Part shown: positions 22,536-35,442 of the stretch, in pieces
Layout: every line of letters begins with the position of its first letter
How positions within the stretch are numbered: the first letter of the stretch is position 1
Assembly: GCA_012932865.1 (NCBI GenBank)
Contig: SAXG01000014.1
Span: forward strand, 952,740 to 1,016,739
Direction: 5' to 3'
DNA: 64,000 nt
Origin: Amylostereum areolatum
Taxonomy: Eukaryota > Basidiomycota > Agaricomycetes > Russulales > Stereaceae
Notes under the pieces: model-generated
Told to the model about the DNA's origin: nothing
The model's database searches: none
Seen by the model: the letters and a program-made list of their open reading frames with translations, nothing else
Made by a program: the position numbers and the translations under genes

Positions 22536-25500
22536 CTAGTTCGCAGGAGCCTTGCAGCGGTCCGCCGATAGCCCGTTGTCCAGCGAGGGGTTGCCCCACT
22601 GAAATGGTCCATACCGTCAGCCGCAAGCCTTGTAATCAATCTTTTCGTGAAGGCGTACCCAGAGGGGGAAGTTGTGCGCAACTCCTGCCGCACCAAATAC
22701 CGCAAAGGAGAGAAGGAATATCATGACTTGCGTTCCACCGTCCTGCCAGCGCATAATTTCGGTGAGTACGAGGTCGTGTCAACGGACGGCGCGGGGGGCT
22801 TACGAGGGCTCCGGATACGATGTAGCTTCGAGGTCGAAAGATGAGCGAGGACAGGTTTTCCATGGACGGTCACACTCACTTGTACTGTAAGTCCAGGTCA
22901 GTTATCTGAGTACAAGATTGCAGACGCGGACGCGATGTACCTTCGTAAACCATCTCGGGTACCGTCTCCTGACATAACTGTTACAAACACCATCAGTTTC
23001 TCATCCTTTAAAACAGACCGCAAACGGTACTCACTACTGCGATATAATCCCGATCACCACCGAAAACAGAATCGAGGTGTTGATCCCGACCGTGAGCCAG
23101 GCCGAGTACTGCGTGATGATCGGCGTGACGACCCAGTCGAAGCCCTTTCCAGGATACTTTCTGTGCAGGAGCCAGAACGGGATGGGGAGGAATATGCCGA
23201 TGGCGAGCGATATGGGGATCATCACGTATTCTCCCCCCGCGCCGAACATCTTGGGACCGAGGGCTCCCCAGGAAATTGCGCTGGATAATAAGAAAAGAAG
23301 AATCAGAAGATCTTCGAGGCGAGGAGAGGCGAGAATGAGGTTATACTTCGAGTTGAACGATTGGGGGTTCTGGCCGGACCAGAGACGCGTTCCCGAGATG
23401 GAAAGGAGCGCCGCACGGTTGTCTGCACGATCTGCATTTAGCAATCGGAGGGTTTCGAAGATGGTAAAGGTAGCCTACTATCGATGATGTCTGAAAGGAG
23501 TAATGGCTCGCGCGGTCAGAGAGTGCGTGCCCGCGGAGGGATGAGAGATGCGTTAGTACTTAGCAGCATGACATAGTTCAATATGCACCCGACCACCGCG
23601 CCGCATACCTGAGCGAAAAAAGTAACTGACCGTCACGATCAGGTCATGGTTACTATCGTTGAAGGGTGAGAAATGGGCCCACCGCGTGGAGGAAGCTTGG
23701 TATAATGTCCAAGCTTGAAGTCCGAAAGCAGCGTCATCGCCTGGTACGAGACCCCGATGTCAAAACAACATCTCTGACCAGAAGGAATAATACCTACCTG
23801 GTTCATCGTGTACTGGCCGTACATCGTCCCGTACCTAGCATACCGTGAGCCCGATCAAACCCTCACTTCCCATCGAGACGAACGCAGGCAAACATGTTAG
23901 CAATAGGCTTCCCAGGGACCATGAACGCGACAATCATCTGTCCGTTTCGACACCGTAAGTACGTACTCACCAAAGGGATCCTCAAAGAGATCCTCGCCCA
24001 CCTGATAGAAACCAGATCCGAACCAGGACAGTTGGAACCCGGTGATCGACGCGAGGTATCTAGCATACCCAGACAGGATCAGCTTTCCTCCGCCATCATA
24101 TTTTCGCCGACAGAAACGCAACCCACCCGTAAATAACGGTTAAAACGAAGCACATGATGAGCAGCACGATCAGTGCCCACCACGGCAGCCCGCTGTCACC
24201 CTTGTAGTTTGTGGCCTGCGCGATTCACTACCCGTCAGTCCACGTATCCGAACGCATACCATGCAATGCTTGCCTGCGCGGCGGCAAACGCGGCGGCGAG
24301 CAGCACGAGGAACCACCAGTGCGGCACGGTCTTGTACTTCTTCATCTCGTTGTGGTGCGGGTCGTCGATGTTGGTCGCGTTGAAGAGATACGAAAAGTTG
24401 AAGGCGCCCGAGATTTCGTTGAAGTGCCATAGGAGGACGTGCACGAGCTGAAGGGTAAGAATGAGAGATCTGTTATATCGGGGGGTAGACGGGTAACACT
24501 TACGCAGGAGCCGAGGGCCAGGTTGGATACGAGGAGGAACCATGCCTGCGTAACCCCGAGTCAGTGTTTCGTGGGGGTTAAGGCGATCAGAGTATATGCT
24601 CACGTTGCTGGCGGAGAAGTACGCCGGCCCCTGCGCTGCGAACTTGCTCTCGTCACTGCGTCCCGATTAGGTCGATCAAGACCTCATGAACCACGGTCGA
24701 AACGAAGTGAATACGCACAACGCGTTGTCCGTCAGGATGAGAGTCTGGTCGTACTGCGTCCCGTTCAGATAGAAGAGCGCTTGGCTCATGAACGGGAAGT
24801 TCTGCCGTAAACGCGTCAGGAAACCCCGCTGGGAGAGGAGGTCGTGGAAGTGGCTCGCCTTGGCCTTCCACACGTTCCCGTAGTAAAGCGCCATCATAAA
24901 TACGTCTATCGCGGCCGTGAGATCCCAGAGTCGTACGCGTCCGAAAGAGCGGGTACGCACATGTCAAAAACAGCCCAACATCCTGGTTGAACTGCGTCTT
25001 GAGGGGGATCCACAAGCACTGCCCGCCCGTATTCAGCACGCACGCTTCCCCAGTAACCGCTCAGACACCCACGTCTCCCCCGATGTAGTTCCAATCCAAG
25101 CAGAACGCGAGCAAGCCCGTCCCTGCGTCCCGTCGGTCAGTGCGCCCGCGTCGGGACGGGCAACACCGTAGTCGCCAAGGAAGACTCAGACCGGGGCGCA
25201 CCTTCGTTGTTCGACGCGCCCCCGAACAGGTTCCGCATAAAGTTGTGTCGGCCGTTGTCCGCGAGGCAGAAGATCGAGAATCCGCTGACCGCAGCGGTGC
25301 GGCGTCGTGAGCCTCGACGCATGGTCTGCTGTCGAGAAAAGGACGTACGAGAGCACGGGGAACATGTACTGCGGGACGATCTCCCACACCGCGATGACGC
25401 TGTCGCCGACCCCAGATGATGCATGAGCCTCTGCCGTCGAGAAGGGAAGGGGACCGACGACGACGAGACGCACGTGAAGAGCATCCAGAAGAGCCGGACG

Positions 25501-26747
25501 CGCTTGCTCGCGCGCGCCTTGTCGAAGTGCAACGCTTGGAACACCTGGTCCAAACAGTGATCAGCCGCCGGACACGGAATAACAACCCATCGCCGACTCC
25601 TGCACGCACATTCGCAGAGACGATCACGGTCGGCCACCATGTCTATACCGCGAAGTCAGTGAGCAGTATGCGCATGCAAAACCTGAACTTCAAGGCGCGT
25701 GCCTCCGTCGGGTAGACCAAGAAATCCCGCAAGATCCTAAGGTTTGATCAATCGTGAGCACGCGCCGCACGATAGGTATGTAGTAGCGGCCACAGCACGG
25801 CGAAACGACGCACCCCGCAAAGCCGTATCCGAGAAGCTGCGACGCGAGCAGGGTGAAGATTGCGAGCGCTGGGTTCAGCTTCTTGCTGTAGTACAGATCG
25901 TCGACGGCGATGATCTCCGACGCTTGCGAGGAGACCGAGGCCGTCGAACACCTAGTATCCGAGCACCCGATCAGTCCTCCACTCCTCCTGATGAACTCGA
26001 CGCGCGCACATGATGAGTATGGCCGTGTGCTTTCGGGACGCAAGCACGCCCAACGGTCAGTTCCAGGAAACGCCGATTCCTCAAAACAGACCGCACCTCC
26101 TTGACTGTTAAGAACGGCAGCGCCGTAAGCTGTCGATCTACGCCAAAAAAAAAAAGACAGAGGAGACGTACTGTTGAACGGCCCCGGATTGAGATACTTG
26201 AACCACCCCCGCGTCGGGATCGCGTACGCCATGAAGTTCCCCAGGAAGTACGAGATGAGGAGCAAGAACAGGCGCGCGACGCTCACGGTCTGCGGCTTGA
26301 AGCTGTCCGTCCATCCCCGATCGATCAGCACACGGGATACAACTGAACGCACGAACGGCGGGAGCCTAGGCCGCGGGACGCACTAGTAGATCTGCGCGAG
26401 CACGCTCCCGAACGCGCTGAGGCCGATCCCGAGGAAGACCATCCGGAACGTGAACGCTTTCTGCGACGGGTCGTCTTGCGTGGACAGCACCTACACTCCG
26501 CGTACCATTATCGTCCAGAAGGAGTGAGAGGGGGGGGGGGTGAGCGGCGTACCTTCGCGGCAACGTCGTGCGCGTAGTCCTTGACGAGATACCGCTCGCG
26601 CTCGTAATCCGACAGCTTCTCCCCGTCCACGCCTTCGAGCTTCCCATCCCCATCGACACTGACAGACTTGACAGACTTAACAGACCCGACGGACTCCTTC
26701 TCTTCCCCGCTTGCGATCTTCTCGACTTCCGGGGCGACGAGCGGCAT
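22536..26747 (-). CDS. OPT family oligopeptide transporter
   Basis: Proton-coupled uptake transporter for small peptides or peptide-like compounds (OPT superfamily), polytopic, probably plasma membrane. It starts MPLVAPEVEKIASG with an acidic cytosolic N-terminus, then about 12-14 hydrophobic segments spread over some 20 exons. Family blocks in order: NPGPFNIKEH, then a WWP motif, VWEIVPQYMFPVLS, NFPFMSQALFY, IVAFMVPGKPIANMF, FKLGHYTKLPPR, GTRLWSGQNPQSFNS, SWGALGPKMF and GVAHNFPLWWGNPS, ending DRCKAPAN. Nearly all joins use clean borders. Two introns start with GC (donors 25702 and 24858). Two junctions, near 24205-24232 and 23840-23871, only keep frame with introns of 28 and 32 nt, or the frame is damaged there. 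The overall fit to the family is very strong. The exact substrate is unknown. Confidence 0.9.
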
Positions 26748-28197
26748 ACTAAGAGTAGCGCGTGAGATTCCGAAGACGATGGGAGGGGGGGGGGGGGACG
26801 TCGTCCGAACTCGACCCACCTCCCCGCTCCAACCCCGGCCTTTTATCGACATGCTCACGCTGCGCTGGGGGGAGCGATAACCATTGTGCGAGGTTGGGAC
26901 CATGGGCACCGGCGTGCCTCCGACGATAAGCCCCAAAACGCGGAAGGTTCCCGTGGGGAGGAGGGGGCCAGGACCAGGACTCCCGTGCACACGCACTACG
27001 CCATACACGGCACCTCAAGCATCGAGCCCCGCAGCGTGCGTATCTGCGTATCTGCGTCCATTCCCTCCGGGTGGGAGTCTTCCTCAAAAGCCCCCCTCGC
27101 TTGCACGCCGTCCCCGATCCGCCCACATGCACGCCGTCCCACCGAGAGAGCGAGACGGAACGCGGGCGACGATAGCGCAGAGCTCACATGACGCGTCCTG
27201 CCAGCGGGGGATCTTGGACTTGGGGGGGGGGGGGGGGGGACGGGCCAAGGCCTTCTGTGCGCTCGGCCATGGGAAAGGAAGGCGGTGTTTGGACTCGATG
27301 GGTGGAGACGGGTGCATTTCATGCGAGATAGGATGAAGCATGTGCAGACCGACGGGCCTTCCCTTGCCGTATTGTTGTAGCGCATTCTGGAAGGTGAAGG
27401 GCGGAGGGCGGAGGGCGGAGGGCGGAGGGCGTCGCGGTGAGTCGCGGGCCGCGAGAAGTTCAAGTCGGGGATTCGCCCGCGCGCACCCCCCACTAAAATG
27501 TCTGAAGTGTGTGAGGAGAAACCGGGGGGCTAAAGTTCCCGACCGTGCGCGGGGGTTGGAACCTGAGGTGGGAGGAAGGGAGACCTGCCACGCGCGCGGG
27601 TGAGCTTCGTGTCATCTCGCGAGCATATCACATTGATGCGAAGTAAGTGTATAACGCACACGTACCGAAAACCCTGCGGGGCTTCTTAGTGGCGCCAACC
27701 TGTGCGTCGATGCACGGGGCGGTCTAAAGAAAATCAAAGGGCGAAAAGAGGAGGAGAGGAGGAGGAGAGGAGAGGAGCCCGGTGCCACGGCGCGTCCGAA
27801 ATAAGAAAGCGAAAAAGAAAGCGTGATGAGCGCTTGAGCATTGAGGTATGTATTCATGCATGCACGGTGACTCTACATATAACCAGTAAGTACAAGTGGT
27901 GATTTTGGTATCAAACAGTATGGGGTACAGTATGCAGCAGGAGTGAGGGCAAGGGAAGTGGGAGTGGGTAACGTACTATACATTCCGCAAACTTGAGAAG
28001 GCTTGGGAGGAAATCAATGGAACACGCCCGAAATCTGGAAACGCGAAACCGCACCCGATCAACTCAAAAAAAAAACACAAGGATACATGGAGGGAGCAGA
28101 GGAGTCGAGAGGATCCGCGCGAGCCGACATAAAATGGCGAGGAGGCGGGTCGTGGCATCATAAAGTTAGTCCGCCTTGGGGGCTGGGGAGGTCCGAG
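26748..28197. other. GC-rich low-complexity intergenic region
   Basis: About 1.45 kb upstream of the OPT gene and downstream of the DUF6699 gene. It holds an 18-base poly-G at 27222-27239, GGCGGAG tandem words near 27400-27430 and GA-rich runs near 27740-27780. Long frames here are composition effects. No gene is supported. Confidence 0.6.
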
Positions 28198-29847
28198 TTA
28201 CGCTTTCCGCGTGCGCATGTCCCAAGTCCCGTCCCTCCCCTTCGCGAGCCCCAAAAATATACAATCCCGCATCAAAAAGTCGACCCGCTTGACCCCGACC
28301 GCCGCCTCCGTCGCGTCCCCCTGACACCGCTCCCGATACGCGCGAATGACCTTCGCCCGCTGCTCGTCGTCCACCGCCGAGTTGTACAGGTCGGACCTGT
28401 AGATCGGCGTGTGCAGGAACGCGTGCAGGGTGTCGAACAGGTCCTGGAGGGTGGTCCCGACCTGGTTCGAGGCCGCGACGTCGACGTACCAGGGCAGGCG
28501 GCGGTGGAGGATGCGGAGGTGCGGGATCGGGGGCTCGGTGACGAAGGAGGCGAGGTCGTAGCCGGTGACGGGGCGGCGGAGGTCGCGGAACTGGATGCGG
28601 GCGAGGTGGTCGCGGAGGTCGTACTGGATGGGGGGATCGCGGAGGAGGCTGAAGCGGAGCTTGGGGGTGAGCTCGTACGGGCTCAGGTCGATGTTCACTG
28701 GAGAGGCGAAGAAAAGAGTCAGTGGACTGGGTTGCGACGGTTATGGACGTGGGCGGGAGGCCGGTGGAGAGATAAGGGGGTTTATAAAAGTGATATGAAG
28801 CGAAGCAAGAAGCAGGATCGACGGTGGGTCCCTGTGGGCGAGCGATGGAAACTGGGTCGCTCGTTGATGTACGCCCATTGCCTGCCCATCATCTTTGTCA
28901 TCCCGCCACCCACAAACCCACAAACCCATCCCATCTCTTCACCCCAGACCCCAAGAACAAGAACAAGAACAAGAACAAGAACAAGAAGACGCACGTTTCG
29001 CACTATTCGTCCTCTTCACGATCGGCAGCAGGCTCTCGATCCCCGTCCGCGGCATCCTGAAATCCGGCCTCCAGCTCCCCGGCCGATCGTACGCCCTGCG
29101 CGTCTCGAGCTCGTTCGGCACCCCTCCCCCGCCCTCGAACCCGCCACTGGACGAGGTCGAGTACGAATACGAGGTGGTGAGGGGCGGAGGGGGCGGGGCG
29201 GCGGGCGGCGGGCCCTCGGGCGGGAAGAGGTGCATCGCGCTCTCGAACGCGCTCTCGCTCGTGCGGGGCTCGTACGTGCCGCCGTCGGCGTACGCGGGGT
29301 ACGACGAGGGGAACGGATAGGGGTAAGGGGACTGCGGCGGGAAGGGGGACGCGGCGGCGGGCGGGAGTTGGGCGAAGGGATTAGGATCCGGCCACGGGCT
29401 GGAGGACGCGGCGGCTGCGGGCCAGGCCGCCTCTGGCCACGCTTGCGCGGGGGGCGAGCCAGGGTAAGGATACGCCTGAGGAGAGCCGGGATAGGAATGG
29501 GGGTAGGGGGTTTGTTGCGGTTGAGACTGGGAGGGAGAGTCGCCGGTATGACGATGGTGGTGGCGATGCGAGCGGGAGCGGTGGGAGCGGTGGGAGCGGG
29601 ATTGGGATTGGGCGAGGGGGGGCGGGGAGGTGGAGGGCCAGCCGGCGGGGGGGACGTAGGGCGGGGCAGAGCGCGCGGAGGGGGCGTAGGTGGAGGAAAC
29701 GCCGGAGGGGAGGAGGTTGTTGACGGTGGGCCACGGCGTCGAGCCTGGACCGGGTGAGCCTGCGCCGGAAGCTTGGGCGGCGAACATGCCTGCGGCGGTG
29801 GTGGGCGGGGCGTCGACGAGGGGGGGCATCCCGTCCAATGTAGCCAT
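28198..29847 (-). CDS. DUF6699 domain protein with long disordered N-terminus
   Basis: Exons 29847-29004 and 28697-28198 join to 447 residues; the 306-nt intron is long for this genome and contains AAGAAC repeats. The first 280 residues are Pro/Ser/Ala/Tyr-rich with a His/Arg/Ser patch (RSHRSHRSRSHRHHHRH) and are probably disordered. The C-terminal part is the Agaricomycete DUF6699 domain: PPIQYDLRDHLARIQFRDL, then FVTEPPIPHLRILHRRLPWY and TLQDLFDTLHAFLHTPI. The molecular role of DUF6699 is unknown. An alternative is that the intron hides a small exon, but the join given keeps frame (phase 1, making an ATG codon across the junction). Confidence 0.82.
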
Positions 29848-29850
29848 GTC

Positions 29851-29936
29851 GGGGGGGTCGGCGGTCGGCGGTCGGGGTCGGGGGTCGGGGGTAGGGGGTA
29901 GGGGGTAGGGGGTAGGGGGTCGGCGGTCGGGGCGGG
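29851..29936 (+). repeat. G-rich minisatellite, (GGGGGTA)n, possible G-quadruplex
   Basis: GGTCGGCGGTCGGGG words pass into about five GGGGGTA units and back. Four or more G-runs in a row on the plus strand fit a quadruplex motif. It begins four bases upstream of the ATG of the minus-strand DUF6699 gene, so its C-rich complement lies in that gene's 5' leader. Confidence 0.75.
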
Positions 29937-30895
29937 ATGTGGGTACGTGGACGTGTGCAAGTGCGATTGCGTCGAGTTGGCTATTCGATGTATCGAATCG
30001 AATTGAATTCTATTGAATTGAATTTTTGGGCGGTGGCGGGGCCGATCGGGGTAGGCACGACGGTGGTGGGGTTACAGTATACGCCACGAACGAAGGCGCA
30101 AGGGAGTCGAGCTGAGGATTATATGCTGCGCTCGAGCTTTGGATGAGGGGCGGTGAAGATGGCGGTGTGGGGACGAGAGAAGACGAGTTGGACCGAGAGG
30201 TGCCCTGACTCGACACATGGCATGAGCGTCACTTTGCTCCCGGTTCTCCTCACACGTTTGATCACTTTTTTCTACTGTTCTCTGACAAACACGGGTGGGA
30301 TGGGACGGGATATGGCCTCGAATTGGGGACAAAGGCCGAGAAAAGGGAGGGAGGAGCGTGGACCCCCGGTAAGTAAGTCTAAGTACACATAGTATATATA
30401 ATGTATACGTGGTCTTCGGAAACGCCGACGGAGGGTTAGGGAAGATCGATGAGATGAAGACTTTTGAGCCACTGGGCGAGAGCTATAGACTGCACGGAAC
30501 TCTCCCGGTATCTCCTCCTCGCGCCTCTCCACCCAAACACGCCCCCTTCGATCTTGCCAACGAGGCGAGCCTCCGGGACGTCACCCCCCCACGCCTGTCC
30601 AGCTCCTGCCGTCCAACAGGACACTCCCGCGGCTCCTTCCGGAACGCTAGGCCCTCCTCGAGGCCTCCCACGATTGCATTTCCGCGCTCGAATGAGTATG
30701 TCAACAGGGCGAGGTCCCGCGTGTATAGAACTGGAAGGGGGGAACGGGAATTACATGGACGTGTTCATCTCCGAACATGAACGGCGTAAGCGGCTGAGAG
30801 AGAAGGAAATGAGAGGGGGGGAGGGAGTATACGTACCGTAGAACGCCGATGCTCCGGTGAGACGCCGTACACACCTACCACACGAGGGCGCACGC
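29937..30895. other. Intergenic, no gene seen
   Basis: About 960 bp between the DUF6699 start and the RRP46-like stop, including an A/T-rich GAATTGAATT stretch near 30000-30025. It likely holds the DUF6699 promoter. No supported coding frame. Confidence 0.5.
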
Positions 30896-31766
30896 TCAGA
30901 TCTCCATTTTCGCGTCGTCGTCGTCCACATCGTCGCCCGCGTCCCCCGCCTCCATCTCCGCCTCCCCGCCCCCCGCCGGCACCGTCGCCGCCTCCCCACC
31001 CACGCTCGCCTTCATCGCCCTCCACACCCTCTCCGCCGCCTCCGCCGCCACCCCCCTCGCCACCCCGACCTCCCCCACCCCAAACGCGCCCCCATGCGCC
31101 CTCCAGTCCGTCCACACCGCCTTCCCCACCACCCCCGCCCCCTCCCCGCCCTCCGCAAACAAAAACGCGAAACACCCCACCCCCGCCGCGCCCATCGCCT
31201 CCGCCTCGCCCGGGTCGACCACGAACGCCCCGCTCGGGAGCTGCGCCACGGCCGCGGCGCACACGACGCCCGCCATCGGCACCGCGACGCCGTCCAGCAG
31301 CGCGAGCGCCGCCGCGTTGATGCACGCCGCCACGAGCGCCGGGGACGCCTGTCCCCCCCCTCCCCCCCCGCGCGAGGGCGCGCACGCCTGCACGACGATC
31401 TGCACGAGCGCGCGCGGGTGGCGCGCGAGGAGGAGCGCGGGCGCGAGGAGCGCGCGCAGGGTGTGGGCGAGGGCCTTGGACGCCGTGCCCGGGACGTTCG
31501 CGAGCGGGCGGACGAGGACCTCGAGCGTGGCTTTGGAGGGGTGTTCGGAGGCGAGGCGGACCTCGATGGGGCCCGAGAGCGAGGCGAGCGCCGTGTCGGA
31601 GCCTACGAGGGGGGGTTGTACGTGGATCGTTGGGCGATTCTGGGGAAAGGAGAGACGTACCGAACCCGAAGCGCGCGGAGCCGTCGACTCTGTCCAGGTG
31701 CTCGTACACGATGGTCAGAGGCCTCATTTCCGTCGGGGCGCGGCCATCAGGGCGCAAATATGCCAT
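30896..31766 (-). CDS. RRP46: Exosome complex RNase PH-like subunit (RRP46 type)
   Basis: Exons 31766-31661 and 31602-30896 join to 270 residues. The N-terminus RPDGRAPTEMRPL and the following SGPIEVRLASEH match the RNase PH fold. LLARHPRALVQIVVQACAP and AACINAAALALLDGVAVPM are typical of the exosome ring subunits. RRP46 is one of six catalytically inactive ring proteins of the nuclear and cytoplasmic RNA exosome, which degrades and trims RNA. The length fits RRP46 (about 240-270) better than the longer RRP43/RRP45. The C-terminus is an acidic tail (DAGDDVDDDDAKMEI). Codon use is extremely GC-rich. RRP43 or MTR3 remain possible alternatives. Confidence 0.8.
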
Positions 31767-33234
31767 TTTTTGGTTGTCTGGAAGAGTGTGGTTGGGGGAT
31801 ATGTGGACGAGAGAGAAGAGTCGAGGACCGAGGAAAATGGTCGCGCGCGATCACGTGCGGCATATGTATGTAGCTGCTGACTCATCTTTCTAGACGCCCG
31901 TTCTCGTCCTTTGTTGGTCTCCTCCGCCCCTTCCTGTCCCCGCTGGCCTTTCGCGCCCCCTCCTTCGCCTCTGCGCATAGCGCGTCCCGAGTCGCTCCTA
32001 CTCATTCATCGTACCACTCAAAGGAGGCCAGCTCGTGTATTTTTTCGGCTTCCTTTGGATTCGCGACGCTCAAATGTTCGCCGGGAGCAGCTCTTTTGTA
32101 GCGCAACACCGCATGGAACGGAGTAGACCGCTAGCGAGCGAGCGGGGGACCCGGACGACACTCGATATGTCCGTGAATTGTAGCGGTGCGATACGCCTTT
32201 TTCATTCCTTGACAGGGCACAGGAAGTGTGAGTTTGTTTATATTGAACCGAGGAACGTCACGTTCAACGCGAAGCTGAACTCGAACAAAAGCGAGGGCGG
32301 CCTCCATGCCACCAGGCGGGCACAGAAAGCACCGTCCTACGCCGATACGTTATGCTTATACTTCGGACGCGGTGAGGGAGTACATGACTCTGACAACTTC
32401 TTTCTCACCAGGACTCGGAGCCGTCCTTCTCTACCGCCGGCAGCGCATTCACCGCCTCTCCCCTCCGCATACCCCCTCTCGTCCAATGTCCCCGCTCCCC
32501 GGCCCCGTTAATCCATCCCCAGATCACTTTCCTACCGTCTATGGACCCCAAGCCGGCGACCGCGCAAAAAAAAGGAACGTTCCAATCGACCTCCCCCGCC
32601 CATCCTCGGCCCTCCCCTTCTCCCTTCTCCCGACCCCCACCCAAAGGGATCCGTCGAGAGGACAAAGCGAGGGCTCGTTTCGGGGCCACGCGGTGGGAAG
32701 CCACGCGCGGACGCGTGAGAGGATTCCTTTGCTCTCGCATTCGTGATCGGTAGGGGGAGTATGCGCGCGAGCTCGCACCCGAGTCATGCGCGGTGAGAGC
32801 ACGCTGTAACAGGCAGTAGCCCCTATCTCGCGGAGCGTACAAATATGCATACCTCAAGTACGCCAGACCTCGAACAGCACCTCTACCTCCCACCCCCCAC
32901 CCCCCCCAACCGTCGTCTCGACCAACCTCTCCCCTCCCTTCCAACGCACCCGCCGCGCACCCGTCACGACGTTTCCTACTCCGGCCTGGTGCCACCGCCA
33001 CGGCCTCCCATCACGCGCACCTACGGTTTCGGCGCCAATTTCGGGTTTCGATTCCCATACGCGCGGGTTCCCTTTGTCTCCCTTTCTTGGGACTTCGTTG
33101 ATGCCGAGGGGGAGGAAGGGAGGTGGGCACGAGCCCCGCACGATGGCTGCAATCTACGTCCCCCTGCGCAGACAATTAGACAATAGCGGAGGTGAGACAC
33201 GGCTTTCGCGTGCGTGGGCCCGGTGCAGGACATG

Positions 33235-33242
33235 TATAAAAG
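33235..33242 (+). promoter_or_regulatory. Consensus TATA box without an obvious gene
   Basis: TATAAAAG followed by a long C/T-rich leader, as at fungal promoters. No coherent coding frame follows within 700 bp. Confidence 0.35.
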
Positions 33243-35373
33243 GTGCCACTTTTCTTCGCCCTGCTCTTCCCCCCTCCCCCCCTCCCAATCCCAATCCCGA
33301 TCCCGCCCCGCCCCGCCCACACTGTCCTTTTTTGCCCCCCCCCCCCTTGGCGTTGCGTGGATGGATTTGGGAAAGATGGAGGATCGGCGGTGTTTACGTC
33401 ATGCTTGGAGGAGGATGCCACTTTGCGGGATGGATGGGGAACAAGGACGGGGGGTGGATGGGCGCTGGGGAGGGGGGATGTGCCGTATCGTACCGTGCCG
33501 ATGGGGGATACGGATACGGGGGCGGGGGTCGATCCCAGGACGCGGTGCGTGCCCGACTTTGTCTCCTTTACCCACCTCTCGCCCGTCGTCGTCGACCGCG
33601 ACGCTCAGCCCCATCGGCCGCCGTCCCCGTCGCCGCTGCCGTCGTTCCTTCTCATCATCCGGCCATCGCCGCTCTCTTCCTCCTCGGCATCTCGCGTCCC
33701 CTCTCCTTCTCAAGTTCTCCCCCTCCCTCCCTCTCGGTCCGCACTCCGGTCACCTGCCCCCCTTCTCCTCCTCGGAGGTCCATATCCCCGCCCCTCCCCC
33801 ATCTGATCTCCCGCCACCCAGGCCATTCTTCCTTCGCTTATTTTTTTCTCATTCATGAACTTCGCGGGAAGATGCGATACGACAACTGGGGATAACGGTG
33901 CGGACGCGCATGGGCAAGGGTTATCCTCCCGCCAAGCTACTTATGCCCTCCCCGTTAAGTAAGTAAGTACGTCCATCGCCATATATAACATATAAGTACC
34001 CGTCGTCGTTCAGGGCCGCCGGCGCGCGTTCGATGGAGAAGGACCACGATGTTATCTGTCCGCTCCGCTCCCAGACCGGCCGACCACCGACCAGACTCTG
34101 TCTCCCATGACTCCCCCCGCTCTCCTTCTCCTTCTCTCCCCCGCTCTCCTCGCGCACATGGCCAGAACTCCCAGTCCACTCGCACGCGCCGATCTTCCGA
34201 TCCTGTCCTCCCTCCTCTCTCCCCGCCCCTCCGCCCCTCCACATATTGACGCACTCCGCTCAGCGCTTGCTTTCGATCTTTCTCCGTCCGCGCGCAGCAC
34301 CCAGCGACGCCGACCCCCGGAGCCCGCCCGCCCGCCGTCGCCAACTCTAATCGCCACCGCCCGTCATGCATCACGCATCACGCTTCATCGTCCCTCATAC
34401 CTCATCATCCTCCCACACCCACCTCATCATCTTCTCGCTCCCTGCCACACTCCCAGACTGGGCTTCCCTGCCGTCATAACTCCCCCCCCCCCCCCCCCCC
34501 CCCCGCTTCTCTTTACTTCCTACAGGAACCTCCTTCCCCGTTTTTTTTACGTTTACGTCCGCCCTCAAGCGCGCGCTCCTGATCTCCCGTGCGTGCGATC
34601 ACGCTGATGGGATGGATATGGATCCCTTCTGCCGTCGCGCTTGCCTTCCTCAAGGCGATAGGGCAGCTAGGCTCGGGATTTACGTACGAGCGTTGTCGCG
34701 CTAGGGTCGGCGAGGGGAAGGGCACACGGATCCTGGCAGTCTACATACAGACCCCGGGCGCGCGCACACACGTGGGTCCCGGGTCGCGTGGCGTTCATGT
34801 TATCGGGGGCAAAGTCTCCGAGAGGCGATCGGGCTGGGGCGCCGGTCAGTGTACTCTACGGTAGGTGCGGGCGGTTCTGTGGACTAGGCGTTCACCGCGG
34901 CGAGCTCGAACGCCTCGAGAGAACATACCGAGGGGGGTTCGCTGCGCGCTAGGTCTGCCACACGGTCGACACACACCGGCCAGCCCCGTCTCGTCTCGCT
35001 TTTAACGTGACTGCCTTGGCGCGTACTCGAGGAGCTTGAAAGGCTGGAAGGGAGGGGGGGGCGTCCCCCGGCGCCCAAATGCCCGCCATCGATTTCATCT
35101 TTCGGTTCTTCATGTGCGTGGTGCGGTGCGCGCGAATTGTCTGTGTCGGTTCATGTGCCGTGCTCGCGCGAGGTCAGGGCTATCACGCGTGGGTGAGTAA
35201 GTGAGCACGCCGTCCGCGACGAACCTCTGCGTCCCGTCTATATGCATCTATTGGGCGCTTTTGGAGGGGAAGGGGAAGGCAGGAAGGGAAGGAGGAGGGG
35301 CGGTTCTGGTCCGGGCTTTTTTCTCTCTCGCCCGCATTAGTTTTGCTTCCCCTTCGGCGGGCGGGCGTTCCCG

Positions 35374-35442
35374 CGTGCGTGTGCGTATGCGTGTGCGTGT
35401 GTGTGTGCGTGCGTGTGTACATACATACATACATACATACAG
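35374..35442. repeat. GTGCGT / ACAT microsatellite
   Basis: GTGCGTGT-type repeats run into a (TACA)n tract just before 35443. Confidence 0.85.

Noticed and set aside
28003..29757. 584-codon plus-strand open frame antisense to the DUF6699 gene
   Set aside because: It is the mirror of a GC-rich, Pro/Ser-rich exon; sequence is Arg/Gly-rich without domain, and the minus strand has a spliced, recognisable product.
29851..29936. (GGGGGTA)n as an internal telomere repeat
   Set aside because: Unit differs from the TTAGGG repeat of basidiomycete telomeres and lies in a gene leader.
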